DNA of 55,000 bases from Magnetococcales bacterium WMHbinv6 (GTDB lineage: Bacteria > Pseudomonadota > Magnetococcia > Magnetococcales > Magnetaquicoccaceae). How positions within the stretch are numbered: position 1 is the stretch's first letter; each line of letters starts with the position of its first letter. The translations under genes and the position numbers were made by a program. Of the stretch, positions 43,637 to 52,489 are shown piece by piece. The DNA lies in contig PDZV01000026.1 of the NCBI GenBank assembly GCA_002753135.1, forward strand, positions 1 to 55,000, given 5' to 3'. Below the pieces are notes generated by a model. It saw only the letters and a program-made list of their open reading frames with translations, was not told the DNA's origin and did no database searches.

Positions 43637-46600
43637 ATGCACCACGCCCGACGCGAAATTTTGATCAAATTCATCTTTATCGTCGCGCTATTGGTCTTGG
43701 CCGGATCCGCCGGTATCCACTGGCAACTGACCACCTATAACGAACAACGACTGCAGGAGAGTGCTGGCGATATTCGCTATACCCTTGATCTGGTGATGCA
43801 GCAGCAAAGCATGCAGATGCAACTGGTTTTGTCGACGCTGCAACAGCAGGAAAATCTGCATCACGCTTTCTTGCAAGGTGACCGCCATGCTTTGCTGCAA
43901 CTGAGCAAACCTCTCTTTGAGGCATGGCAAAAATCCGATGCCATTACCCACCTCTATTTTCACTCGCCGGATGGGCACAATTTATTACGGGTGCATCAAC
44001 CGGAACGGTTTGCCGACCGGATCGAACGACACACGCTGCAGCAGGCCATGCAGCACCACTCTTTCTTTGCCGGGCTGGAGTTGGGACCACTGGGCACCTT
44101 GACCCTGCGCGCCGTGCAACCGTGGTATGACGGAAAACAGTTGCTCGGTTTTGTCGAAATGGGCAAAGAGCTTTATCTGTTGACCAGCATTGTGCAACAT
44201 CAGTTTCATGTTGACCTCTATCTGTTTATCAGTAAACAATATGTTACCCCATCGGAATGGCGCGCCAACCGATTGAGTCAGCATCGCTCGCATGAGTGGG
44301 ATCAGTTTGCCCATCATCTTCTCATCGGACAAAGCAACCCCGCCGTACCCGCTTTTTTGCACACCCTGGAAAGCGATTTGAGCCATTCTGGAGAAAAAGC
44401 CTGGTATAACCTTTCCAAGGGCGAGGATCACTACAACCTTGCCCGCTTGCCGATTGTGGACAGCCGCAACAGAGAAATCGGCTTCATCGCGGTGGTGCAG
44501 GATATCACCCCGGATATTCATCGTTCGCAGCAGATGATTGCCGTGGCGGTTGCCATTGGTCTGCTGGGGGGAACGTGGTTGGTGATGCTGTTGGGAGGCC
44601 TGCTGGATCAATGGGAAAATCGCTGGCATACCACCCATGGCGAACTGCAGGAACGGGAGACCCGCCTGCGTTTGACCCAGGCCACCACCCACGATGCCAT
44701 TATTACCATTGATGCCTTCGGCATCATCCAGGAGTGCAACCCGGCTGCCGAAAGTTTGTTCGGTTATCGGCAGCGGACGCTGCTCAAACAGAATATTGCC
44801 GACTGCATCATTCCTCCCGATCTGCGCACGGCCTATCGGCAAGCCATGCACCGGCAAGCGGCAGACAGCCAGACAGCGCAAACCGCCTCTTTTCGCCGCA
44901 AACTGGCCCTGCCCGGCCTGCATGCCGATGGTCACACCATCGATCTGGCCATCGAACTGATCGGCCTCTCTCTGGCAGGCAAACGGCATTTTACCGCTTT
45001 TCTCCGCGATGTGACCGACCGCAAACAGCTGCTGCGTTCACTGGATGAGACCCTGACCGCCGCCGAATCGGCCAATCGAATGAAGAGCGAATTTCTTGCC
45101 AACATGAGTCATGAAATCCGCACACCGATGAATGGTATTATCGGCATGACCGACCTGTTGCTGACCATGCCGCTCTCGCCCGAGGAGCAGCGCTGCAACC
45201 TGGAAATCATTCTGCAATCGTCGCTAACCCTGTTGGGTTTGATCAATAATATTCTGGATTATTCCAAATTTGACGCTGGCATGGTGACGCTGGAACGGGT
45301 ACCGTTTGATCTTTCCGGCCAACTGGAGACGGTTTGCAACACTCTGGCCATCAAGGCCCATCAACAGGGGTTGGCGCTGCACTGTCGCCTGCACCCCGAT
45401 TTGCCAGTCACCTTGTCTGGCGATCCGCTCCGTTTACGTCAGGTTCTGCTCAATCTGGTCAACAATGCCATCAAATTTACCGCCGACGGGGAGGTCACCC
45501 TCTCTGTTGCACCCTGCCCTGCCCCGGAAGGTGCCGCACCGAATCAAGAGGCACAGTGGCTGCGCTTTACGGTACGTGACAGCGGCATTGGCATTGCGGC
45601 GGAAAAAATTCCCACCCTGTTTGAACGGTTCAGCCAGGTGGACGGCTCGACCACACGCCAATATGGCGGCACCGGTTTGGGGCTGGCCATCAGCAAACAT
45701 CTGGTCTCGTTGATGGGGGGAGAGATTACGGTGGCAAGCCAGCCCGGGCAAGGCAGCACCTTCTCTTTTACCGCCGCTTTTGCGGTCGCCCAGCGCCAGC
45801 GATCGCTGGCCGATGGCACATTCCGTGAAGAGCGCCGCAATCAACCGCTGCCCGCATCCTGTCGCCATCTGCGATTTTTGCTGGCCGACCGCAACCGCAC
45901 CGGTCGTGACATCGTCAAGGAAATTCTGCAACAAGCCGGAGGGGAGGTGGTTGAAGCCTGCGACCCCGCCTCTCTGTTGCAACAACAGGCCATCGCCCAA
46001 GAGCAGGAGCAACCGTTTGATTTTTTGCTGCTCGATCACAACCTGCTGCAAGGTGCCCTGCGTCAACCGGACGCGCCCCATTGCTGGCAAGGGGCAGCTG
46101 ACCGCATCCTGCTGTTGTTGCCAGCCCACATCACCCTGGAGAGCGTACAGACCATCTCCTGGTTACAACAGGCCAAAGCCTTGCGCAAACCGCTCTTTAA
46201 ATTTCGCCTGCTGCAATCGATTCAGCACATTGTGGAGGGCCAGGACGATAAACCTGCGCCGAGTGCGGTTTCGTCTGCACTTCCCCGCCAAGGCCCGCCG
46301 CTGCGCATTTTGTTGGTCGAAGATCATGGCAACAATCAAAAGCTGGCGCAAGCGATTCTGCACCAGGTGGGACATCAGGTTTTGCTTGCCAACCATGGCC
46401 GGGAAGCGCTCCACATTTTGGCCAACCAGCCAGTTGATCTGCTGTTGATGGATCTGCAGATGCCGGAAATGGATGGTTTCACCACCACACGTCACATTCG
46501 CCAGGCGGATTCCGGGCAACCCTATTCGGCCCATTTGCCGATCATCGCCGTCACCGCCAAATCTGCCGACGAAGAAGAGCAGCATTGTCTGGCCGTCGGC

Positions 46601-47032
46601 ATGAACGGGTATTTGAAAAAACCCTATCGGTCACAAGAATTGTTGAGTACGATAGATGCGGTCATGCAGCAGCATCGACGGGCGTTACGCAACCCGGCCA
46701 GTTGCGGCCCGGTTATTCTGCAAGATACGGGTTTGCCCGCCGAAACCCTGGTGGAATTGAGTGATCCCCTGTTGACCAAACTTCCCCAGGCCCTGGAGGG
46801 GCTGACGGCGGCCATCGCTGCGGAAAATCTGCTGCAGGTCGATAAATGGGTCAGTTGGCTCAGTGAGGCGGCGCGTGCGGTCGGTGCCAAACCGCTCACC
46901 CTGCAGGTGATGCGTTTGCGCAGCTGCGCCGAACAAAAGCAATGGGCTGGCGCACAGGAGGCGTTGGCAAAACTGCTTTTATGTTGTCAAAAAACCAGCC
47001 AGGCGCTGCAACAGCGAAAGGAGGAGCCATGA
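43637..47032 (+). CDS. Cache-PAS hybrid histidine kinase with pseudo-REC, REC and HPt-like tail
   Basis: A 1131-residue inner-membrane sensor. Transmembrane helices are at about 9-28 and 301-322 (IAVAVAIGLLGGTWLVMLLG), enclosing a Cache-type periplasmic domain (HLYFHSPDGHNLLRVHQPER, LELGPLGTLTLRAVQPWY). Then follow PAS (about 345-465), HisKA with His492 in NMSHEIRTPMNG, HATPase (NAIKFT, DSGIGIA, GTGLGLA), a receiver-like domain lacking clear acidic pocket and Lys, and a true receiver (LLVEDHGNNQ, LLMDLQMPEMDG). The C-terminal helices resemble HPt but without its His. ATG 43637 is chosen with GGGAG 9 bases upstream over a distal TTG. It overlaps the CheY-like gene. Confidence 0.9.
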   Translation: MHHARREILIKFIFIVALLVLAGSAGIHWQLTTYNEQRLQESAGDIRYTLDLVMQQQSMQMQLVLSTLQQQENLHHAFLQGDRHALLQLSKPLFEAWQKSDAITHLYFHSPDGHNLLRVHQPERFADRIERHTLQQAMQHHSFFAGLELGPLGTLTLRAVQPWYDGKQLLGFVEMGKELYLLTSIVQHQFHVDLYLFISKQYVTPSEWRANRLSQHRSHEWDQFAHHLLIGQSNPAVPAFLHTLESDLSHSGEKAWYNLSKGEDHYNLARLPIVDSRNREIGFIAVVQDITPDIHRSQQMIAVAVAIGLLGGTWLVMLLGGLLDQWENRWHTTHGELQERETRLRLTQATTHDAIITIDAFGIIQECNPAAESLFGYRQRTLLKQNIADCIIPPDLRTAYRQAMHRQAADSQTAQTASFRRKLALPGLHADGHTIDLAIELIGLSLAGKRHFTAFLRDVTDRKQLLRSLDETLTAAESANRMKSEFLANMSHEIRTPMNGIIGMTDLLLTMPLSPEEQRCNLEIILQSSLTLLGLINNILDYSKFDAGMVTLERVPFDLSGQLETVCNTLAIKAHQQGLALHCRLHPDLPVTLSGDPLRLRQVLLNLVNNAIKFTADGEVTLSVAPCPAPEGAAPNQEAQWLRFTVRDSGIGIAAEKIPTLFERFSQVDGSTTRQYGGTGLGLAISKHLVSLMGGEITVASQPGQGSTFSFTAAFAVAQRQRSLADGTFREERRNQPLPASCRHLRFLLADRNRTGRDIVKEILQQAGGEVVEACDPASLLQQQAIAQEQEQPFDFLLLDHNLLQGALRQPDAPHCWQGAADRILLLLPAHITLESVQTISWLQQAKALRKPLFKFRLLQSIQHIVEGQDDKPAPSAVSSALPRQGPPLRILLVEDHGNNQKLAQAILHQVGHQVLLANHGREALHILANQPVDLLLMDLQMPEMDGFTTTRHIRQADSGQPYSAHLPIIAVTAKSADEEEQHCLAVGMNGYLKKPYRSQELLSTIDAVMQQHRRALRNPASCGPVILQDTGLPAETLVELSDPLLTKLPQALEGLTAAIAAENLLQVDKWVSWLSEAARAVGAKPLTLQVMRLRSCAEQKQWAGAQEALAKLLLCCQKTSQALQQRKEEP

Positions 47033-47430
47033 AAGTTCTCATTGTCGATGATGTGGTGGCCAACCGGATCATGCTGGGTAATTTTCTCTCTTCTCTTGGC
47101 CAGTGCGATATGGCGACCAACGGTGTCGAAGCCCTGGATTGGGTGGAAGCCGCCCTGGCGGAAAACCGGCCCTACGATTTGATTCTGCTCGACATCATGA
47201 TGCCGAAAATGGATGGCCAGGCCACGTTGAAGGCGATTCGCGATCTGGAACAAGCGCACCAGCAAACCGGGCGCCAAGAGTCGGTCATTCTGATGGTCAC
47301 CGCTTATGATGCCCCGGAGATGGTCACCAAAGCCTTTTTCAAGGGGTATTGCACCGATTTTCTTTCCAAACCCATCACCCGCCAGGTACTGATGGACAAA
47401 CTGCAGGAGTATGGTTTGCCAACGGCATAA
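47029..47430 (+). CDS. CheY-like single-domain response regulator
   Basis: A stand-alone receiver of 133 residues: VLIVDDVVANR acidic pair, phospho-acceptor Asp55 in LILLDIMMPKMDG, Thr in MVTAYD and Lys in FLSKPITR. There is no output domain. AGGAGG lies 4 bases before ATG 47029, which overlaps the kinase stop (ATGA). Co-translation suggests it is the direct target of the hybrid kinase, relaying phosphate to an unknown output such as motility or an HPt-bearing partner. Confidence 0.95.
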   Translation: MKVLIVDDVVANRIMLGNFLSSLGQCDMATNGVEALDWVEAALAENRPYDLILLDIMMPKMDGQATLKAIRDLEQAHQQTGRQESVILMVTAYDAPEMVTKAFFKGYCTDFLSKPITRQVLMDKLQEYGLPTA

Positions 47431-47501
47431 AGGTTGCTGTCACTCTGGCAACTTTTGCTGCGTACCAGCGGTCAGTCACTCACTTTGGAGAATTTTCCCT
47501 G

Positions 47502-48308
47502 ATGAAAAAACCCACCTTGCGCCCTGTCGCCTTTGTTTTGGCCTCCACCAACCATGGCAGCATGCTGGTCAACCGGCATGATTACCGCATGGTCGGCGAA
47601 GGGGGGTATGGCGTTGGTTTTCAGCTGTTGAACAGCTCCTCTTTTGACCAGGATGAGATAGAGGTGGCCCTGCAGCTGTTGGAAACCCGCCAGACGCTGT
47701 ATGGACGGGGGGTAGTGGCCCTTGATTGCGGGGCCAACATTGGTGCCCACACGCTGGAGTGGGCCCGTTTCATGGCCGGCTGGGGGGAAGTGTTGGCCAT
47801 CGAGGCCCAGGAGCGAATTTTTTATGCCTTGGCGGGCAATCTGGCGCTCAACAACTGTTTCAACGCCCGCGCCGTCTGGGCGGCGGTGGGGGCACAAGCG
47901 GGTGTCATCGGTGTACCCATTCCCAACTATATGACCCCGGCCAGTTTTGGCAGCCTGGAGATCCGGCAGACCGAACATACGGAATTTATCGGCCAGCCGA
48001 TCAACTATGCCAGCGAGGCGCTGCAACAGACGCAAATGGTTGCCATCGACGACTGGCAACTGCCCCGCCTCGATCTGCTGAAGATTGATATTGAGGGGAT
48101 GGAGATGGAGGCCCTGTCCGGTGCCGCGCAGACCATCGCCCGCTGCCTTCCCTACCTGATGATCGAAAAGATTAAAACCGATGAACAGGCCCTGCAGAAT
48201 TTTCTGCACCCCTTGGGCTACCAGATATTTCCCCTCGGCATCAACATTCTGGCCATCCACAACAGCGACCCCGCCGCCAAACAGCTGCAGGGGGTGGAGG
48301 AAGGGTGA
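47502..48308 (+). CDS. FkbM family SAM-dependent methyltransferase
   Basis: A soluble class I methyltransferase of 268 residues. The SAM-binding motif is ALDCGANIGAHTLEWARFMA, the acidic ribose-binding residue is in VLAIEAQER, and the FkbM signature LLKIDIEGMEMEALSGA follows. The family methylates hydroxyl groups of sugars or polyketides. The start at 47502 has GGAG about 11 bases upstream; the longer frame from 47349 overlaps the regulator gene. It may belong to surface-polysaccharide modification, but no glycosyltransferases are adjacent. Confidence 0.88.
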   Translation: MKKPTLRPVAFVLASTNHGSMLVNRHDYRMVGEGGYGVGFQLLNSSSFDQDEIEVALQLLETRQTLYGRGVVALDCGANIGAHTLEWARFMAGWGEVLAIEAQERIFYALAGNLALNNCFNARAVWAAVGAQAGVIGVPIPNYMTPASFGSLEIRQTEHTEFIGQPINYASEALQQTQMVAIDDWQLPRLDLLKIDIEGMEMEALSGAAQTIARCLPYLMIEKIKTDEQALQNFLHPLGYQIFPLGINILAIHNSDPAAKQLQGVEEG

Positions 48309-48385
48309 GACGGCCTCGCCCCCAGTTGCACGGAAACGGTGCGTTTCGGATAATAACCCGACCGACAGGAGCAGGAGGAAAGAAC

Positions 48386-48508
48386 ATGGCTCAACCATCC
48401 CATTTGACCCCAGAACAGCGTGCAGGGAGTATATTGGCTCTGTTGCGGCGAGAGGAACCAATGGTCGAACAGGGTGGTACAGTATGGGCGGCCATTGACA
48501 AGCGGTAA
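48386..48508 (+). CDS. Possible 40-residue small protein
   Basis: ATG 48386 follows AGGAGG at a 7-base spacing, a strong site. The product is hydrophilic (MAQPSHLTPEQRAGSILALL then RREEPMVEQ) and stops at 48508. It may be a genuine small protein or the truncated start of a lost accessory gene; no family is recognised. Confidence 0.4.
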   Translation: MAQPSHLTPEQRAGSILALLRREEPMVEQGGTVWAAIDKR

Positions 48509-48581
48509 AGAATTTCAAACCCGACAAATTGGACAGGCCTTTTCAGAAATGACAAAGTTTATCTACAATTAACAGACACAA

Positions 48582-49010
48582 TCAGGGAGATTGAAGAAGA
48601 GCTTGTTTTGCAGCATTCGCCAAGAAGCCAGAACGGCTCATCCTTTTGATGCTGGCCATCTTGTCAATCCGGGTCAACAGTGTTGGAGGCAAGGTTATGT
48701 TCACCCGAACTGCCCGGAATTTCTCCCTGAGGTCCTCCACCTCCACAACAGCCCAAAGCCAGCCGGTATAGTCCGAATTGGCAGCATGAACTGCTACCGG
48801 TTGCTTCTCAGGGATTGTCATGCCCTCTTCCAGAAGAACTTCCAAATGCCCCTCAATCGCTTCCTTCGCATTTGCCAAGGCCTCTTCCAACGTGTCGCCA
48901 GCTGAGTGGCAACCCGGCAAATCCGGTACGACAACCCCAAAGGCATGGTCCTGGTCACCCGGCTCGATTGCAATATGATATAACATCTTTGAAATATTCA
49001 AGTTTTTCAT
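48582..49010 (-). CDS. hicB: HicB-type antitoxin with RHH domain
   Basis: A degraded RNase H-like N-terminal half (FGVVVPDLPGCHSAGDTLEE, ALANAKEAIEGHLEVLLEEG) precedes a C-terminal ribbon-helix-helix (VNITLPPTLLTRIDKMA). It neutralises HicA and represses the operon through the RHH domain. The start at 49010 overlaps the HicA stop (ATGA); an internal ATG at 48989 is possible. It is 142 residues long, and the toxin gene precedes it. Confidence 0.93.
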   Translation of the reverse strand: MKNLNISKMLYHIAIEPGDQDHAFGVVVPDLPGCHSAGDTLEEALANAKEAIEGHLEVLLEEGMTIPEKQPVAVHAANSDYTGWLWAVVEVEDLREKFRAVRVNITLPPTLLTRIDKMASIKRMSRSGFLANAAKQALLQSP

Positions 49011-49216
49011 TTCAAGCCTGCCTGTTTCATGATTGAGTTCAGGGTACCCGGACGGATCTCTTTCTGGGGGTGTGGAACCGTCACAATTCCCGGTTTGGTT
49101 GGGTGCTTGAAGTGGTGATGGCTCCCGGCCACCCTCACGAGTTCCCAACCATCGCCCAGCAGTAGCTTGATTATCTCCCTGGTCTCCAGGTCCTTATTAT
49201 ACACACTCATGCGCAT
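49007..49216 (-). CDS. hicA: HicA-type mRNA interferase toxin
   Basis: A dsRBD-like fold of 69 residues with the catalytic-His region VRVAGSHHHFKHPTKPG, followed by VTVPHPQKEI and GTLNSIMKQAGLK, the standard HicA pattern. It cleaves mRNA during translation stress unless bound by HicB. It starts at 49216 or at the internal ATG 49210; no SD is visible. It is the upstream gene of hicAB. Confidence 0.92.
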   Translation of the reverse strand: MRMSVYNKDLETREIIKLLLGDGWELVRVAGSHHHFKHPTKPGIVTVPHPQKEIRPGTLNSIMKQAGLK

Positions 49217-49285
49217 CGTTGAAACGGAAAAACTGCCTTTTGACAGGGTGTCTCACCGGGTGTGTCCCTGCTTACTGTCTGACTG

Positions 49286-49441
49286 TCATCCATATCCGCT
49301 TACAAGTGTCTTGGCTCCCAGTTTGACTGGACACGGCGTTCCAGGCAACCGGGGCAAGACAGCCGCGACTTTCTTGGGAAATGGACTTTTCCCCAGAGCA
49401 TAAACAAAAATATTGGTGTCAACGAAGGCACGGACGGTCAT
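49286..49441 (-). pseudogene. Truncated PIN-domain toxin (VapC-type) start
   Basis: It overlaps the end of the antitoxin-like gene and reads MTVRAFVDTNIFVYALG, the PIN N-terminal motif with the first catalytic Asp, then loses similarity and stops after 51 residues instead of about 130. The toxin body has been lost, probably by deletion or recombination next to hicAB. Confidence 0.7.
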
Positions 49442-49685
49442 ACAATTCATCCCGACTCATGGGTTGCAGATCACCGTACTGCGTGGCCACACGAGCACGC
49501 AACGCGGCCAACGGGCCAGAAAATCCTTCGGTTGTATTGTTTGGGGTTTCTCTTGCGTCAAGGGCAGGTTCCGCGCCGATTGGCGTCTGGTATCGCGTTA
49601 CGAGAAATTCGACAAAATCAAACACCTCTCCCTGTTTTTCAGGTGTCAGAGTGCGCAATTTTTCCACCAATTCGGTATATCCCAT
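49419..49685 (-). CDS. DUF2281/VapB-like antitoxin, orphan
   Basis: An 88-residue protein with MGYTELVEKLRTLTPEKQGE then VFDFVEFLVTRYQ, the DUF2281-like helical dimerisation motif, and a C-terminal toxin-binding tail. AAGGAG lies 8 bases before ATG 49685. It is followed with overlap by a truncated PIN start, so this would be the antitoxin of a broken VapBC pair. It sits between hicAB and the restriction-like gene. Confidence 0.7.
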   Translation of the reverse strand: MGYTELVEKLRTLTPEKQGEVFDFVEFLVTRYQTPIGAEPALDARETPNNTTEGFSGPLAALRARVATQYGDLQPMSRDELYDRPCLR

Positions 49686-49699
49686 GATGCAGACTCCTT

Positions 49700-52357
49700 T
49701 CATTTCGGTTCCCTTATGCCGTTTTGTCCCGTCACGAACGCGGTTACCAGCCTATCAAATTCCGCCTGAATCTCAAACACCGCCGTAAACTCGGCAAAAA
49801 CCCAACGACCAAACTTGCCCAGATTGTTCACCCCCGGCACCCAATAAACCTGCATGGTATTGGCCTTCTCTTTGGCATTTTCACCCCGGAACCCTTTGAT
49901 CTCCACCACCAGATGCAGAGGATCATCGTGCCCGTCGTCTATCTGAACAATAAAATCCGGCAGATATTTTCTGCGGGTGGAACCCATGAGGTACGGCACT
50001 TCCAGCCCAAGGCCCTGGTTCTTGACGTAGGCTTGCACCAGAGGGTGAGCCTCTGCCACCCGGCAAAATTCTGCCTCCCAATCACTGTCGCACACCACCC
50101 AGTTGATGTGACAACGACGTGGATCTGTTTTCCAGCGGCTCTGTTTGGAGGTGGTAAAATGGACAAAACGGGTGGAACCGGTGGGGTTGTAGGGGTCCAG
50201 AATCGCCTTGACCGGCAGGTCACCTACCAGGGAGGCGGTTATGGCACTTTTGATCTTCTCACACGCCAAATCGGCAATCTCCTGATAGAGCAACTGGGCA
50301 AGATAGGTGCCGCCGACGCATTGCAGATGTCCACCCTCCAGCCATTGCCGGGTGATCCGTTTGAGTTGGCCAAAAAGGTAGAGTTTTGGCTCTTCACCCG
50401 GATCGCGATATTTGGTATAAAGCAGACGTTTGGCCAAATAGAAAAGGAGGGTGGATTGCCGCATCTCCTGCAAATGTTTCAGGGTCAGATCCACCCCTTC
50501 GCCCAGAATGCCCTGATTGCGGGTAATGGATGGTCCTACCATGTCGGGACTCAGAATCAAAGCAGAGTCGGGAGAAAAGCGGGCTGTCAACTGCTCGTTG
50601 GGCAACTCCACCCGGTAGCCTTCGACCCGTGGAAAAAGAATCTCCAAGCCGTCCCGTTCGGGGCGCACGGCCTGCACGCGGATGGTCTCCCGGGGCGGGG
50701 CCGGTTTGGCCACCACCGGCTGGGCGGTAAAATCGAAGGGAATGCCTAACACATCGGCATATTCGACGTTGAACAGGCCAGCCTCGTTGAGATCATAGGA
50801 TTGTCGGCGCAGGGCGCGCCCCACCACCTGTTCGCAGAGCAACTGGGTACCGAAAGCCCGAATCCCCAGGACATGGGTCACGGTGTTGGCATCCCATCCT
50901 TCCGTCAGCATGGAGACCGAAACCACACAGCGGATGGATTCTCCCAGTTGACCCGGTTTACCGACGGTATTCATCACCTCCCGCAGCAACTCGGCATCGC
51001 TCAGCGTGTCGGCGGCCTGCCGGTCTCCCGTGCGGGCGACCATCTCCCGCCGAAAACGGTCGATCTCATCCGAGGCCAAGGTGCGAAAATCGGCATCCAG
51101 CGCCTCGTCGGAATCCAACTGTGCGCTGTCGATCAACAGGGTGCGCGGCCTGGGCAGGCGGCTGCCATGCTCGTCATAATTCCGAAACAGCTCCAATCTT
51201 CCGGCGTTGTAGGTACTCTCCCCCTCTTCCCCCTCCTGGTTAAAACCAGAAATATAATCGTAAACCAGTTTGGAGGTCGAAGTGTTGTTGCACACCACAA
51301 TAAAGACGGGCGGCACAGTAACTCCCGCATCCTGCCACAGGGCAAAGGTGTTTTGATAATGGCCGTAGAGGGCTTCCAAAGCGGTTTGCAGCTCTGTCGG
51401 CAGACTGAGGGGGTCCAACGTCTTGCCAGAGGTTCCACGCCCTTTCCTGGGCATTTTTTTGCCGATATATTCCCAGAGATTGCGAAATTTGGGCGATTCG
51501 CCCCCCGGAATATTGTCGGCTACCGGCACCCTGGGCAATTTGACGATGCCGCACTCGATGGCATCCATCAGGGAAAAATCGCTCGCCGTCCAGGGAAACA
51601 GCGTCCCTTCGGCATACCCGGACCCCCGCAGAAAAAACGGGGTGGCGGAAAGGTCGTACACCACCGGAACCCCGAGGATGCGCTTGACCGTCTCGATGCC
51701 GGTAATCCAGAGCCGGGCCGCCTCATTGTTTTGTTTGGCCTCGGTCAGATCATCTCCCTTGAGTTCTCCCTCGTCGCTGCTGTCCGGTTTGACAACCTGC
51801 CAGGCCATCAGCATGGCCATGACCGTGGTCTTGCCCGCTCCAGTGGCCAGCTTGAAAGCGATGCGAAACAGCTCCGGGTTGGCCGACTCATTGGCACGGT
51901 GCAGGTACTCCAAGGCCCAGCGGGCCCTTTTTGGGGCAACTTCAGCCAACCAGATGGCGGTCTCTACCGCCTCCACCTGACAGAAAAAAGGTCGAACGCC
52001 CTGGAATGAATAATGCCGCCAATGCTGCAGCAATCTGGCCGTTTCAGGTGTCACCAGCCATTGGGCAGGTTCGGACAGTCGACGCCATTCATCCACCTCC
52101 TGCCTGATTTTGTTGAGAATGGCGTTGGTATCGTATGTCTGATCGGCGGTGGAAATCGTGTCGAACAGGAGGGTTGGCTCTTGTTTGAGAGTGCCCCGAC
52201 GTCTGGAAGGTCTGGGAACCGGGGTCACATAGGAAGAAGGGCGGCGTTTGCTGGCAATCTTACCCGTTGGCTGCCCATCGAGATCCAGCTCCCAATGTTG
52301 GGCTGGATAGTCGTAGGGTGCGTTCAAGATGGGATGTTCAAAAAACCGTAGGGTCAT
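49700..52357 (-). CDS. Type III restriction Res-like helicase-nuclease with internal deletion
   Basis: It starts at ATG 52357. Walker A TGAGKTTVMAMLMAWQ is near residue 175 and motif III VVYDLSATPFFLRG only about 62 residues later. In intact relatives a stretch of some 190-200 residues, with motif Ia and the DEAH box, lies between. Here the frame passes directly from AWQV to KPDSSDEGELKGDD, the sequence that follows DEAH in relatives. Later helicase motifs (VVSVSMLTEGWDANTVTH, CEQVVGRALRRQ) and a C-terminal PD-(D/E)XK core (YLPDFIVQID, VVEIKGFRGE) remain. No methyltransferase gene accompanies it. It is probably inactive as an ATPase. Confidence 0.75.
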   Translation of the reverse strand: MTLRFFEHPILNAPYDYPAQHWELDLDGQPTGKIASKRRPSSYVTPVPRPSRRRGTLKQEPTLLFDTISTADQTYDTNAILNKIRQEVDEWRRLSEPAQWLVTPETARLLQHWRHYSFQGVRPFFCQVEAVETAIWLAEVAPKRARWALEYLHRANESANPELFRIAFKLATGAGKTTVMAMLMAWQVVKPDSSDEGELKGDDLTEAKQNNEAARLWITGIETVKRILGVPVVYDLSATPFFLRGSGYAEGTLFPWTASDFSLMDAIECGIVKLPRVPVADNIPGGESPKFRNLWEYIGKKMPRKGRGTSGKTLDPLSLPTELQTALEALYGHYQNTFALWQDAGVTVPPVFIVVCNNTSTSKLVYDYISGFNQEGEEGESTYNAGRLELFRNYDEHGSRLPRPRTLLIDSAQLDSDEALDADFRTLASDEIDRFRREMVARTGDRQAADTLSDAELLREVMNTVGKPGQLGESIRCVVSVSMLTEGWDANTVTHVLGIRAFGTQLLCEQVVGRALRRQSYDLNEAGLFNVEYADVLGIPFDFTAQPVVAKPAPPRETIRVQAVRPERDGLEILFPRVEGYRVELPNEQLTARFSPDSALILSPDMVGPSITRNQGILGEGVDLTLKHLQEMRQSTLLFYLAKRLLYTKYRDPGEEPKLYLFGQLKRITRQWLEGGHLQCVGGTYLAQLLYQEIADLACEKIKSAITASLVGDLPVKAILDPYNPTGSTRFVHFTTSKQSRWKTDPRRCHINWVVCDSDWEAEFCRVAEAHPLVQAYVKNQGLGLEVPYLMGSTRRKYLPDFIVQIDDGHDDPLHLVVEIKGFRGENAKEKANTMQVYWVPGVNNLGKFGRWVFAEFTAVFEIQAEFDRLVTAFVTGQNGIREPK

Positions 52358-52489
52358 GGTCCGCAATTCCCGGTACCGTTGTTCGCCTTGACAGCCAATA
52401 CTGCTTATGAAAGTTCTTCCATTGTACGCATGCCTTTTCGGCTTGGCGAGGGATCCGTTGCGGATGCCCTATCCCGTAAACCCGCTTTT

